Numbered from the stretch's first letter, positions 8,438-17,934 are shown. The stretch is 64,000 bases of DNA from Moorena producens 3L (GCF_000211815.1 NZ_GL890931.1:1-64000); one strand, 5' to 3'. Numbers and translations: made by a program. The notes: generated from the sequence alone by a model not told the origin.

Positions 8438-9481
8438 TCACGATACCTGATTAACTTCTATTTCTAAGGCTGAAATTGCTTCTATGATTTCATCAAAGGG
8501 TGGAGCAGTACCTAACATCATGCCCTGCATTGCCTGATAATCAGTAATGAGAGCTTTTAGTAATTCTCCTTTCGGTAAGAGTTTTAGAGAGCCGGGAATC
8601 GCTTCGTCTAATTTCATCCAGCTTCGATTAAACAGTTTTTTGGTGTACTGGCGTACATCTTCTCTTAACTGATGATTGGCAATGGCTGTCTTACCTGCTT
8701 CCTGACGGGAAATTATTGCTACATCATAATAATGACGTGACAGTCTCTGGCGATCACTGGGCAGGCGTTGTTCGTCTCGATAACCACAAGACCAACCATG
8801 TAATATCATGATTTTATCCCAAAAAGTTCTTTGAGGGTCGATGGTCGTTACATTTGCTACGGAAAAATTCCATTCTTCAAGTATCTCGGATAGATAGGGG
8901 GTAATAGTATGATTTTGATGGGGTACGAGCGCTGACCGTGCGCCTGCTTCTAGTTTGACACGGGGTTGAACGTAAGCAATGCTATCGGATGGAAATAAGC
9001 TCGGATACTGAAATAGCAGGGTTGAATTATCTGGATCGTCTTCATCGAGTACAATGCGACTCTCAGGCGAAATTACCCCAGCAACTTGTGATAAGTCATC
9101 TTTAAGCTTGCCACAGATATACGTTGAAGCAGCTTGTTTTAGTTCGGACGCTAGTTTTTTTCGCCGCTTGCTAGAGATTCCAAGAGCAGAGGGATCGTTA
9201 TCCCCGGCAAAACCCAGATCGCTCCTGAATACCACCAGATCTACATCCTCGGAAAATCTACTAATGAGTTGATAAACCTTGGAAAGGGAAGTGCCGCCTT
9301 TAAACAATAGTCTGGGGTGTTCCTGGGGTAAGCCATTATAAAGGATATCCAGCACCAGGCACACCCAAAAATCCTTTTCTATATAGGTAGACAAGGTATT
9401 GAGGGAATCCGCTGTTGACTCAAAAACATCGTTACGGTCTTGTGCTGGTAAATTTAGAAATTCTTCAAATGCTGGATTCAC
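8438..9481 (-). CDS. abiEii: AbiEii-family nucleotidyltransferase toxin
   Basis: This is the toxin half of an AbiE type IV toxin-antitoxin (abortive infection) pair. AbiEii enzymes are DNA-polymerase-beta-like nucleotidyltransferases; characterised members stall growth, in some cases by modifying tRNA. The motif FKGGTSLSKVY (60-70) is followed by SEDVDLVVF with D79 and D81, the nucleotide- and metal-binding core. TFWDKIMIL further on carries the conserved lysine of the third motif. At 347 residues it is a usual length. It starts with GTG at 9481, whose G is the last base of the antitoxin TAG stop (TAGTG), so translation is probably coupled. No lesion is visible, so it looks active. Confidence 0.88.
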   Translation of the reverse strand: MNPAFEEFLNLPAQDRNDVFESTADSLNTLSTYIEKDFWVCLVLDILYNGLPQEHPRLLFKGGTSLSKVYQLISRFSEDVDLVVFRSDLGFAGDNDPSALGISSKRRKKLASELKQAASTYICGKLKDDLSQVAGVISPESRIVLDEDDPDNSTLLFQYPSLFPSDSIAYVQPRVKLEAGARSALVPHQNHTITPYLSEILEEWNFSVANVTTIDPQRTFWDKIMILHGWSCGYRDEQRLPSDRQRLSRHYYDVAIISRQEAGKTAIANHQLREDVRQYTKKLFNRSWMKLDEAIPGSLKLLPKGELLKALITDYQAMQGMMLGTAPPFDEIIEAISALEIEVNQVS

Positions 9482-10101
9482 TAGGAGACACCTTCACCCT
9501 TACTAACTTGACGTACAACGGGTGTCATCCACGTTGGTAACAGCTTAATACCTTCTGCGAGATCTTGTTTGATGTCTGAAGACAACCGATTGTGTAGGGT
9601 ATTAACCACATGTTTATCAGCAGCGATATTTTCGCCCAGCCAATATAAGGCCCTAACCACAGGCGCACCAGGACGGTTAGCCCATGCCATTAACCGTTGA
9701 GAGACATGACGTAGTTTGATGGTACGCCCACCAACTTGTAAAGTTCGGCTCGAACCATTCGTTATGTAGCTGTTCTGGGCGGGAACGGCATTGGTCAGAC
9801 CTAGCTGGTGGGCTGCAACAATGCCATCTGGCATGATTGATATACCATCCCGACGTGCCAGAGCTTCCACAACGGCATCAATGTTGGGTGGGGCAGGACG
9901 CTTCAAGATATTGCTGGTGCGTGGATAGTCATATAAACCGCGACCAACGCGGCGCAAAAATCCTTGTTTCACCAGACGAGATAGCGCTTTATCTACAGCA
10001 TCACGACTGCCGAGATCTACAAAATCTTTGGGTGTGCAGACCCAACCACCGCGACCATGACCACGAACTCTGTTCAGGATTTTTTTTGCTATACCCTGCA
10101 T
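9481..10101 (-). CDS. abiEi: AbiEi-family antitoxin, winged-helix repressor
   Basis: This is the antitoxin of the AbiE pair. Residues 1-60 form a winged helix of the kind shared by AbiEi and DUF6088 proteins (KKILNRVRGHGRGG, then RDAVDKALSRLVKQGFLRRV and GRGLYDYPR). The C-terminal half has the sequence LRHVSQRLM expected for the antitoxin domain. Known AbiEi proteins bind inverted repeats upstream of their operon and repress it cooperatively. Direct and inverted ctgtcagaat motifs lie 140-260 bases upstream of this gene, but I have no proof that they are its operators. The ATG at 10101 is at the edge of the conserved domain. It precedes and overlaps abiEii by one base. Confidence 0.85.
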   Translation of the reverse strand: MQGIAKKILNRVRGHGRGGWVCTPKDFVDLGSRDAVDKALSRLVKQGFLRRVGRGLYDYPRTSNILKRPAPPNIDAVVEALARRDGISIMPDGIVAAHQLGLTNAVPAQNSYITNGSSRTLQVGGRTIKLRHVSQRLMAWANRPGAPVVRALYWLGENIAADKHVVNTLHNRLSSDIKQDLAEGIKLLPTWMTPVVRQVSKGEGVS

Positions 10102-10238
10102 CTTACGAAAGCTATGAATATAAAGTTCACGAAATATATTTTGTCAGAATTATAGCCAATATTTCTGACTTTTTCAAGGCAGCTAACCGTGTATTAATTG
10201 CCCAAAGTCAGGATGTTGAGGTAACGAAGGTGAGTAGA

Positions 10239-10361
10239 ACTGTCAGAATAGGTTCTATGACCCTTCGATAAAACTGTCAGATTAATCGAAAACCAACCCT
10301 ATTCCGACACAAATTCGGGGTAAATCTGACGTGAGGCTGAGGTATGCCCTATTCTGACAGT
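10239..10361. repeat. Short element with 14-bp terminal inverted repeats
   Basis: ACTGTCAGAATAGG (10239-10252) and its perfect complement (10348-10361) bound 123 bases. An internal aaactgtcaga adds a further partial copy. It lies upstream of abiEi. It is either a miniature mobile element or a cluster of operator half-sites; no clear target duplication flanks it. Confidence 0.6.
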
Positions 10362-10429
10362 GTTCACGCGAGTTCAGTCTCACAATCTCTTAAGCTTAGC
10401 GAGACAAGTCTTGTGACTTTCATTAAATA

Positions 10430-10981
10430 GGCTCAGGGAGCACATAGCTGCCATGAGCCGCCAGATTTTTCTCATTCATCACACAAGACTGATAAATTTT
10501 TGGTAAGTCTATAGTTATCAATACCTTATAATGCTGATGCAAAACATAGTGCATAAGTTATTTTCTTATGCACTATGTTTTGCAACATCGCAACCAGGCG
10601 TAGTGACAAGATAGCTGTCATAAGTGCCAACTCAAGCCCAAAAAAGTTCTGATTTTACTTTTGGAACTGGAACTTATCGATTTTTTGGTTAAATTTGATG
10701 CTACCCGGAGATAAATTCTAGTCGAATTTATGAATAAAGTTCTGACACTGTTAGAAATAAGAACTTTTACTTTGGGGGATCCCGATGGAGATCTAGAAGA
10801 TGAAAGCTATTCACAGTAAGGGGTTGATGTCATTTTGCACTTATGACAGCTTCCTTGTTATTACGCCAACCAGCAGAAACCCGTTTCTAAATTTGTTGTG
10901 GCAAAACTTTAAATTTCCGCGACTTTTAAACATCTGAAATCATAATTTGGAGGCATATGACAGCTATGTGCCCCCTGAGCC
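10430..10981. mobile_element. 552-bp MITE-like element with TA target duplication
   Basis: The ends are ggctcagggagcacatagct (from 10430) and an inverted near-copy ending at 10981, matching over about 25 of 28 positions. The bases just outside are TA on both sides, the target duplication of IS630/Tc1-type transposons. A second, nested inverted pair (around 10599-10627 and 10830-10864, core gctgtcataagtgc) lies inside. There is no open frame of useful length, so it is non-autonomous. An IS630 transposase remnant occurs at 62529, but I cannot link the two. Confidence 0.7.
10538..10584. repeat. Perfect 20-bp-stem hairpin inside the MITE-like element
   Basis: Arms at 10538-10557 and 10565-10584 (core gcaaaacatagtgcataag) are perfect complements around a seven-base T-rich loop. 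It is not followed by a T tract, so a terminator role is doubtful. A structured transcript or secondary insertion is possible. Confidence 0.8.
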
Positions 10982-11173
10982 TAAGTAGCTTTTGATGATG
11001 GTATAACGACAACCTTGAAAAGAGATAGCCTGTTGAACTGTCGCTAAGTAAATGGTCTCAATTCGTAGTAATAAGCATTAAGCTTGGCGTTGCTGATAAC
11101 TGATAGCTGTTCGCGTAGCGTGCGCGTAGCGCATTAGCTGATAGCTGATAACAAATAGCTGATAGCTTAAATA

Positions 11174-11746
11174 CTAACCCCAAACTAACACAGCATACAC
11201 TCCATAGATAAAATAAACACTAAGTACAATCGCAATAATAATCCGAGCCTTCATGGAAGTGTGGCGTCTCCATAATACAAAGCATCCCACTATAACAGCC
11301 AACACTTCTAGGGGAGCAAAAATATCACCATAATGACGAGAATCCCAATAAGACACAGGGCTTTCAAAGCGCCAATTTGACAATGGGAAAAAGTGACGAT
11401 GGGCATCATCAGCATGGAAAGGAAAATCTCCTAACCCATGAAGAGCCATGCTAGCAAACATAGCAATCAGAAACGTTTGACCAAAATAGTAGGCTAATAA
11501 GCAACCTACTAGTATCAATGGAAAAGAATTGAAAATATCGAAAAATAATTGCCAGCTTGGGTTATAATAAGATTCAGACCAGATTACATTTTCAGGAATT
11601 CCTCTGATTAATTTTTCATATATGTAAAAAATTACCATTGGTAAATCCGGTAATATCGCACCGAACACAATTGGTAAATTATTTTCTGGCCTTCTTTTTT
11701 TTCCTAAAATTAGGAGATTGACGATGGCGTGAGCGGGAGTATTCAC
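11174..11746 (-). CDS. YdjM/metal-dependent-hydrolase-like integral membrane protein
   Basis: The 190-residue protein has about four hydrophobic helices. It starts MNTPAHAIVNLLIL and has the motif GAILPDLPM near residue 30 and a histidine/aspartate cluster (LHGLGDFPFHADDAHRHF) near 102-119. This pattern is seen in membrane proteins annotated as YdjM-like or metal-dependent hydrolases. The conserved H and D residues suggest metal binding, but the reaction is unknown. It stands alone between repeat-rich gaps. Its last 28 codons are duplicated at 8189-8276. Confidence 0.65.
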   Translation of the reverse strand: MNTPAHAIVNLLILGKKRRPENNLPIVFGAILPDLPMVIFYIYEKLIRGIPENVIWSESYYNPSWQLFFDIFNSFPLILVGCLLAYYFGQTFLIAMFASMALHGLGDFPFHADDAHRHFFPLSNWRFESPVSYWDSRHYGDIFAPLEVLAVIVGCFVLWRRHTSMKARIIIAIVLSVYFIYGVYAVLVWG

Positions 11747-12265
11747 AAATTAGAGAATTAAGAATTAAGAATTTAGAATTTAGAATTTAGAGGGAGTCGG
11801 GAGTCGGGAATCGGGAGTCGGGAATCGGGAACAGAAATATGTCTTGCAAGGCAGATTTATGGGTATAATCTGCCCCCCTAGCCCCCCAATATTGGGGGGA
11901 ATAAAACTCTCAAGCGATGCAGCGCGGTCTTGGGGAGCCAGTGCGGTCTTGGGGGTTTCCCCCATGAGCAACTGGCGTGGTTTCCCCCATGAGCGACTGC
12001 ATCAAGACAAGTCCCCCAAAGTTGGGGGATTTAGGGGGCTTTACCAAAACCAGACGAGCCCGCATTCATACTTCAATTCAGCAACGCCATATGTCTTAAC
12101 CTTTACTTCGACTTCTATAACTTTAACCCTTCAACCTTCAACTTGTAACTTATAGCTTTTATTGCATTTATTAGTTACACTTATAAACCTCAAAGTCCCC
12201 CTTTTTAAGGGGGATTTAGGGGGATCGCTTTGTCCCTCATAGCTATAAGAATTGCTATATACCTT
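11747..12265. repeat. Repeat-filled gap, no gene
   Basis: This gap contains aatttag runs (11765-11790), gggagtcgggaatc tandem units (11791-11830), and a module with cccccaatattggggg, gcgatgcagcgcggtcttgg and catgagcgactgcatcaagac (about 11870-12010). An agtcccccaaagttgggggatttagggggc unit near 12010-12040 and a related unit near 12193-12225 follow. The central module recurs inside the element at 26981. Open frames here only read through repeats. Confidence 0.8.
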
Positions 12266-14851
12266 TCAACTTATATTCAACGGATTAACATCAATAGTCA
12301 AGCTAATATCTGGAGGACATATATCCTGCAATTCCCGCCAATTCAGTAATCTGGCGGGCACAGTAGGAGCAAACTTCAGCAAAATCTGCCATCGATAGCG
12401 ACGAGCAACCCGAATCACACTAGCTGGTGCTGGTCCTAGGATATCGTACTCGGCCTCAGGAGTATCTAACCTGTCCGCTAAATCCTCTGCTACCTTCTCC
12501 ACCGCCGCAGAATCCAATCCACTTATGCGCAACAGAATCAAATCACCATAAGGGGGATAGTTCAGTGCTGCCCGTTGTTCCAATTCGTCCGAGATAAACG
12601 ACTGATAATTATGAGTTTTGACAGCCTGAATCACAGGATGCTCTGGGGAATAAGTTTGAATAATCACCTGACCAGGGTCATCCCCACGACCGGCACGACC
12701 TGCGACCTGAGTTAAGGTTTGGAATGCCCGCTCGGATGCTCTATAGTCTGATAAATACAGTAATCCATCTGCTGCTACTACTCCCACCAGTGTCACCTGA
12801 GCCAGATCTAATCCTTTGGTCAGCATTTGGGTACCCACCAACAAGTCAGCTTCCTGATTAGCGAATTGAGTTAACAGAGTGCGATGAGCATTCTTGGTAC
12901 GAGTGGTATCACTGTCAAATCGGATAATTCGTAACTCTGGAAACAGCTTGGCCAAATCTTGAACAACCCGCTGAGTACCACTACCGAAAAATTTCAGGTA
13001 GGGAGAACTACATTCTGGACAACTACGGGGATGGAGTTGTCCGAAATTACAATAGTGGCACCGCAATACTTGAGTAGCCCCTTCATGGGTATAGTGATAG
13101 GACAAGGAAACATCACAGTTAGGGCATTCCACCACATGACCACAACTACGACAAGACACAAAGGTACTGTGTCCCCTGCGGGGAATAAATAAAATCCCCT
13201 GTTTCTCTTGTTCCTTTAGTCGTCTCAAGCTGTCTTGGAGAGAACGGCTAAAAATCGACCGATTCCCAGCTTTTAACTCCTGCCTCATATCCACAATTTC
13301 CACTGGTGGCAGGGGTCTCGATTGAATCCGTTCCGGTAGGGATAAGTAATGAGTACTAAGTTCTGGATGCTGAGGAGGTGAACAGGTGAAGGGTTGAACT
13401 TCAGGAGCTGAAGAGGTCACGGGATTAATTTCACTACCGATCTGACCATCTCTCGCTCCCCCCATCACCTTAATACTGACCCAGCTTTCCACCGAAGGAG
13501 TAGCTGAACCTAAAATAAGGGGACAATTTTCTAATTCTGCTCGCCATTGGGCAACGGTGCGAGCGTGGTAGGTAGGAATGGGTTGGTCTTGCTTGAAGCT
13601 AGAGTCGTGTTCTTCATCTAATACGATTAATCCCAACTGGGGCAAGGGGGCAAAAACAGCAGAACGAGTGCCAATCACCACTTGTGGCTCACCTGGGATC
13701 ATCTGTCGCCAGGTATCATAGCGCTCCCCTTTATTCAAGGCACTGTGGTAAACCCGAACTTTGTCACCAAAGCGAGCCCGGAAACGGTCAGTAATTTGAG
13801 GAGTTAAGCCAATTTCCGGCACCAACACCAAAGCGGATTTCCCTTGCGCTAGGATTGGTGCGATCGCTTGTAGATAGACCTCCGTTTTTCCAGACCCAGT
13901 CACCCCATGCAACAGCACTTGGGCAAAGCCATCAATATTATTAATCAGGTCTAATGCACGGGATTGGGCATTTGTCAAGTTCTTCGGCGCATCTGTAGCC
14001 ATGGTTGGTGAAGTCGCATTGCGCAATACTTCCCTAGCCTCAATCACCACATATCCCTTATCTTCCCATGAATTTATAGTTGAAGAACTAACATTACAAA
14101 TTTGTGATAGTTCACTCAACCACAAATCCCCCCCACGACGGCGTAGCACCTCCAATACTTCCCGTTGCCGTCGAGTCAGATTAGACCGATTGATATCAGC
14201 CACCAGAGTCACAGCTTTCTTGAGCTTAGGACGAGTTGGCTTAGGAGCTTCCAGATAACTTTCCACCCAACCTCGCTTGAGCAAGTGACGTAATCCTGCT
14301 TTAGCCCCCTTTACCTGACGTTGGAGGTATTGCCAGCTGTAATCCCCATTGGGTTTAGCCTGAAGAATCTCCAAAATCTGACTTGCGGCTGAATTATTAA
14401 TAAAGACATGAGCCTCTTTAGGCAAGGCCGAGGAATTGAGGCGAATTCGACGCTGCGATCGCCCTAACAGTCCTGGAGGTAAGGCAGACCGAATCACTTG
14501 GATTAGAGGGGTGCAGTAGTACTGAGCAACCCGCTCTAACAGTTGGCAGTAGGAACTTGGAAAGAAACCGGGACTGATCACCTCCTCTACGTCCTTAATT
14601 TTCTCCAGTGGTAAGTTTGGGGGTGGAGAGTCTACAATCCGAATAGCGATCGCTCCTAGCTGTTGAGTCCCGAATGACACACTCAGAACATCTCCAGGAT
14701 TGATTGATACATCCAATGAATTACGATAAGTATATATACCTTGAACTCCTGGACAATCTACTAAGACTTCAACCCACTTTTCTTGGCCACCACCAGAAAA
14801 GTAAAGTGCTCTAGGCTCAGCTAACAGTAGACCTAAAGGAGGATTAGACAT
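12266..14851 (-). CDS. priA: Primosomal protein N' (PriA) DNA helicase
   Basis: PriA is the 3'-5' helicase that recognises stalled forks and reloads the replicative helicase. The sequence shows an N-terminal 3'-DNA-binding domain, Walker A HGVTGSGKTEVYL near residue 315, a DEEH box (VLDEEHDSSFKQDQP), a zinc-binding insertion with paired cysteines (CRSCGHVVECPNC, CHYC, CPEC), and helicase motif V/VI GTQMLTKGLD and QVAGRAGRG. At 861 residues it is a little long, in line with cyanobacterial PriA. A variable stretch near 460-490 (EINPVTSSAPEVQPF) is not conserved. It is divergent from the sigma-factor gene at 15321. Confidence 0.96.
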   Translation of the reverse strand: MSNPPLGLLLAEPRALYFSGGGQEKWVEVLVDCPGVQGIYTYRNSLDVSINPGDVLSVSFGTQQLGAIAIRIVDSPPPNLPLEKIKDVEEVISPGFFPSSYCQLLERVAQYYCTPLIQVIRSALPPGLLGRSQRRIRLNSSALPKEAHVFINNSAASQILEILQAKPNGDYSWQYLQRQVKGAKAGLRHLLKRGWVESYLEAPKPTRPKLKKAVTLVADINRSNLTRRQREVLEVLRRRGGDLWLSELSQICNVSSSTINSWEDKGYVVIEAREVLRNATSPTMATDAPKNLTNAQSRALDLINNIDGFAQVLLHGVTGSGKTEVYLQAIAPILAQGKSALVLVPEIGLTPQITDRFRARFGDKVRVYHSALNKGERYDTWRQMIPGEPQVVIGTRSAVFAPLPQLGLIVLDEEHDSSFKQDQPIPTYHARTVAQWRAELENCPLILGSATPSVESWVSIKVMGGARDGQIGSEINPVTSSAPEVQPFTCSPPQHPELSTHYLSLPERIQSRPLPPVEIVDMRQELKAGNRSIFSRSLQDSLRRLKEQEKQGILFIPRRGHSTFVSCRSCGHVVECPNCDVSLSYHYTHEGATQVLRCHYCNFGQLHPRSCPECSSPYLKFFGSGTQRVVQDLAKLFPELRIIRFDSDTTRTKNAHRTLLTQFANQEADLLVGTQMLTKGLDLAQVTLVGVVAADGLLYLSDYRASERAFQTLTQVAGRAGRGDDPGQVIIQTYSPEHPVIQAVKTHNYQSFISDELEQRAALNYPPYGDLILLRISGLDSAAVEKVAEDLADRLDTPEAEYDILGPAPASVIRVARRYRWQILLKFAPTVPARLLNWRELQDICPPDISLTIDVNPLNIS

Positions 14852-15320
14852 AGGGCAGCTTTGGTTTGGGAAGGCTCCTATTCTATCACTATTGGTAGAT
14901 AGGAAAATTCTAAAATATGTGAGATCCTGTTTCCAGAGTCAAAATAAATAATAAAAGCAATGGGAAGAGAATTATCTCCCCTGCTTTCACCCTAGACTGT
15001 AACTAAAATATATGTAATTAAACATTTCGTAATTACAGATACAACTAGCCAAACTGCTTCTGGTAAGCTTAAAATCATTAATTTATAATCACGTCAATCA
15101 CACATTAACTACTTGAAGCAGGTTGGGTCACTGAGCTTTGAGGGTATGGAGCGTGTTTTAGCTGCTCTGTCTAGAGTATTAACTTCTTTGTGAAACCAGC
15201 AACACCAATTTTTTAGAACAGATTTCTCATTAAAGGCCAATTTTCAGCAACAAACAGCCTCAATCCCTCAGGGCAACGGTTTTAACAAACTTAAAATACA
15301 CTTGCAACTCACACATCCCT
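14852..15320. other. Divergent intergenic region between priA and a sigma gene
   Basis: This is 469 bases of AT-rich sequence without open frames or the short repeats common elsewhere. It must hold the promoters of priA (minus) and the sigma factor (plus). The length suggests a long leader for the sigma gene. I cannot point to specific boxes. Confidence 0.5.
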
Positions 15321-16442
15321 ATGAATATTACAGAATTAAACCAGACTCATACAATGCCTTCTACGGAAGAGAAAGATTTTTATGTTACTGACCACATTGA
15401 GCCAGAGGAAACAGATTTACAGCGTGTAGCCGTCGAATTCACCGAAGACGATGAACTAGTGGTCTCTACTTCCCATAATTTCCGGAAAAGCGGCTCTGAT
15501 GACACGGTGGGTGCGTTCTTTAAGGAGATGGCTCGTTACCCATTGCTCAAGCCAGACGAAGAGGTAGATTTAGCCCGTCGGGTTAAGTTCCTAGTAGAAA
15601 TAGACCATCTCCACAACAGCTTACAGGAAAAATTAGACCGTAAACCAACTAAGGCTGAGGTAGCTGCAGCGGTCGAGATGACAGAACGTCAGTTGGAGGG
15701 GAATTTATATCGTGGTCGTGTGGCAAAACGCAAGATGATTCGCTCGAACTTGCGCTTAGTGGTTTCAATTGCTAAACGATATATAAATCGGGGTGTACCA
15801 TTTCTAGATTTGATTCAAGAAGGTGCGTTGGGCTTAAACCGAGCAGCGGAAAAGTTTGACCCAGATAAGGGTTACAAGTTTTCTACCTATGCTTATTGGT
15901 GGATTCGTCAGGCCATTACTCGTACTATTGCCAATGATGCCCGAACTATTCGTCTACCAATCCACATTGTCGAAAAGCTAAATAAACTTAAAAAAGCTCA
16001 GCGGGAACTTAAACAAAAACTGCAGCGCAATCCTAATGAACTAGAACTTGCTCAAGCGCTAGAAATTTCCCTCTCCCATTTGCGTCAGTTGCTAGAACTG
16101 CGTAGGCGCTCCCTTTCTTTGAATCACAGAGTTGGTAAAGGGGAAGACACAGAACTGATGGATTTGCTCGAAGACAATGATCTACGATTGCCCGAAGATA
16201 AGATGAATGAATCCATGATGCGCCAGGAGATTTGGGAGGTTCTCAGTGATGTTCTGACTGAGCGGGAAAAAGATGTGATTTCTCTACGCTATGGTTTAGC
16301 CAGCAGTGAACCCTACACCCTAGAAGAAGTAGGAGGCATGTTCAATCTCTCTCGGGAACGGGTGCGTCAGATTCAAAGCAAAGCCATGCGTAAGCTACGC
16401 CGTCCCCAAGTGGCTCGACGGCTTAGAGACTGGTTGACCTAG
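15321..16442 (+). CDS. RNA polymerase sigma factor, group 2 (SigC-like)
   Basis: A sigma-70 protein of 373 residues. Region 1.2 is GAFFKEMARYPLLKPDEEVDLARRV. Region 2 has NLRLVVSIAKRY, GALGLNRAAEKFDPDKGYKF and TYAYWWIRQAITR. Region 3 begins RTIRLPIHIVEKLNKL, and region 4 has the helix-turn-helix EEVGGMFNLSRERVRQI. The acidic N-terminal extension is short and region 1.1 is absent, which fits a non-essential group 2 sigma rather than SigA. The FKEMARYPLL form of region 1.2 reminds me of SigC, but I am not certain of the subtype. Group 2 factors serve stress, nitrogen and carbon responses in cyanobacteria. Confidence 0.9.
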   Translation: MNITELNQTHTMPSTEEKDFYVTDHIEPEETDLQRVAVEFTEDDELVVSTSHNFRKSGSDDTVGAFFKEMARYPLLKPDEEVDLARRVKFLVEIDHLHNSLQEKLDRKPTKAEVAAAVEMTERQLEGNLYRGRVAKRKMIRSNLRLVVSIAKRYINRGVPFLDLIQEGALGLNRAAEKFDPDKGYKFSTYAYWWIRQAITRTIANDARTIRLPIHIVEKLNKLKKAQRELKQKLQRNPNELELAQALEISLSHLRQLLELRRRSLSLNHRVGKGEDTELMDLLEDNDLRLPEDKMNESMMRQEIWEVLSDVLTEREKDVISLRYGLASSEPYTLEEVGGMFNLSRERVRQIQSKAMRKLRRPQVARRLRDWLT

Positions 16443-16830
16443 TGCAGCAGGTCTTAGGTCAGCTCTTGACTTATAGATAAAGGGTAAGCTATCAGCGTGT
16501 CGCGTATCAGCTATCAGCGAACAGCGATTAGCGCTACAGATGGTGCTACTTGAGGTGCTATCAGCGCTGTAGCCACGCTACCGGAACAGTTTATGCCCAT
16601 AGCCAAAGCTACACCGAACAGCTTTTGAATAAAATAAACTGACGGCTGATGAATAAAATAAGCTGACGGCTGACGGCTGACGGCTGTTGGCGTAGCCTGG
16701 GCGTAGCGCATATGCTTACGATAAAGGTTATGTCGAAATCAGGTAATTCCAGTTAATTAGTTACCCATTACCAGAGAAGGGATATGATAATTAATCAAAT
16801 TGTCTTTTTGATTGTCCCTTTGCCAGCACT
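16443..16830. repeat. Repeat-filled gap, no gene
   Basis: Units gctatcagcgtgtcgcgtatca (16487-16520) and gacggctgacggctg (16650-16690) are interspersed with gcgtagcg fragments. The final 100 bases before the acetyltransferase gene are unique and AT-rich. Confidence 0.8.
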
Positions 16831-17334
16831 ATGGGTAACTTTACCTTAAGACCAGCCACAGAAGCTGATGTAGCGATTCTGTTTAATTTGATTAAGGCTC
16901 TAGCAGAGTATGAGAAACTCTCCGAAGCTGTCACTGGCAATGCTGATGACCTGAAAGAACACCTGTTCGGCGCTAAACCCTACGTAGAGGCGATTATCGT
17001 TGAACAGGGTGGTCAAGGAGTGGGATTTGCACTGTTTTTTAACAACTATTCCACATTTCTAACTAAGCCAGGAATTTATCTAGAAGATTTATTTGTATTA
17101 CCGGAATTTCGCCGCCAAGGCATCGGTAAAGCTATACTCAGTTACCTGGCTCAGCTAGCAGTGGACCGTGGCTATGGGCGTTTAGAATGGAGTGTACTGG
17201 ATTGGAATGAACCTGCCATCGCATTTTATGAACGTATGGGAGCAGCAGTATTGCCAGACTGGAGAATTTGTCGAGTGACTGGGATAGGTCTCAATCAGCT
17301 AGCTGAGTATACTGATCCGGCAACGACTGACTAA
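16831..17334 (+). CDS. GNAT-family N-acetyltransferase (diamine acetyltransferase-like)
   Basis: The 167-residue protein transfers acetyl from acetyl-CoA to an amine. It has the GNAT core: FTLRPATEADVAILFNLI at the start, the strand IYLEDLFVLPEFRRQGIGKAI (acetyl-CoA loop RRQGIG near residue 95-100), and a WNEPAIAFYERMGA motif near the end. YSTFLTKPGIYLEDLFV and ENLIDWN-like spacing resemble spermidine/spermine acetyltransferase (SSAT-like) members, so a polyamine or thialysine substrate is plausible but unproven. It is a lone gene. Start ATG 16831 matches the family start. Confidence 0.85.
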   Translation: MGNFTLRPATEADVAILFNLIKALAEYEKLSEAVTGNADDLKEHLFGAKPYVEAIIVEQGGQGVGFALFFNNYSTFLTKPGIYLEDLFVLPEFRRQGIGKAILSYLAQLAVDRGYGRLEWSVLDWNEPAIAFYERMGAAVLPDWRICRVTGIGLNQLAEYTDPATTD

Positions 17335-17455
17335 TGTTGCTTAAATGCTATACTAGGAAGTATATGCAGCTGCGACTCTAAACCCCTAGTTGCAGGTAAA
17401 CTGCAAAAAGGACATAGGGTAATTTACATATTGGTTGATATAAAAAAAATCACAA

Positions 17456-17662
17456 ATGACTATTTGGGTAAACGAGCAGATTGATCCATCGGGTCTTCTC
17501 TACTCTTGTATTGCCACTTGCAACGAAGAGCAGGCTAAGGATTGCCACGAGTCGTTTCAGGAGAACTTGACTGATCAGCAAAAAGCAGCGGGTTGGGTTG
17601 CCCGATTACGCACAGTTAAGTCTTGGGATGAAGTGCCGGTGAATACCTTGAAACTTAATTAG
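17456..17662 (+). CDS. Small conserved-looking hypothetical protein
   Basis: A 68-residue soluble protein, MTIWVNEQID with SCIATCNEEQAKDCHESF and a tail ending VPVNTLKLN. It has no membrane segment. Its balanced composition and its position 121 bases after the acetyltransferase stop suggest a real gene. It contains three cysteines (S-C, T-C, D-C) but no recognised metal motif. I do not know a function. It is followed immediately by a long simple repeat. Confidence 0.6.
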   Translation: MTIWVNEQIDPSGLLYSCIATCNEEQAKDCHESFQENLTDQQKAAGWVARLRTVKSWDEVPVNTLKLN

Positions 17663-17895
17663 AATGTAGAATGTAGAATTGAGAATTGAGAATGAAGAAT
17701 TGAGAATTGAGAATTGAGAATGAAGAATTGAGAATTCTACATTCATTCTACATTCTACATTCATTCTACATTCTACATTCTGCATTCTACATTCATTCTA
17801 CATTCTACATTCTACATTCTACATTCTGCATTCTACATTCGCGCATTCTACATTCTACATTCTGCATTCTACATTCGCGCATTCTACATTCTCGG
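17663..17895. repeat. attctacattc / gaattgagaat simple-repeat array
   Basis: The array begins with gaattgagaatgaa units and changes to about 15 copies of attctacattc with gcattc variants. It is near-palindromic overall because the two unit types are rough complements. Apparent proteins in it only read the repeat. Confidence 0.9.
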
Positions 17896-17934
17896 CGTTG
17901 CTGAATTAAGGAATGAATGCGCGATCATCTAGTT

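Noticed and set aside
9837..10271. Plus-strand open frame opposite abiEi
   Set aside because: It overlaps the abiEi coding region in antisense and has no recognisable domain.
17707..17904. Open frame reading ILHSFYILHS-type repeats
   Set aside because: It only reads the attctacattc simple repeat; there is no initiation context or non-repeat sequence.
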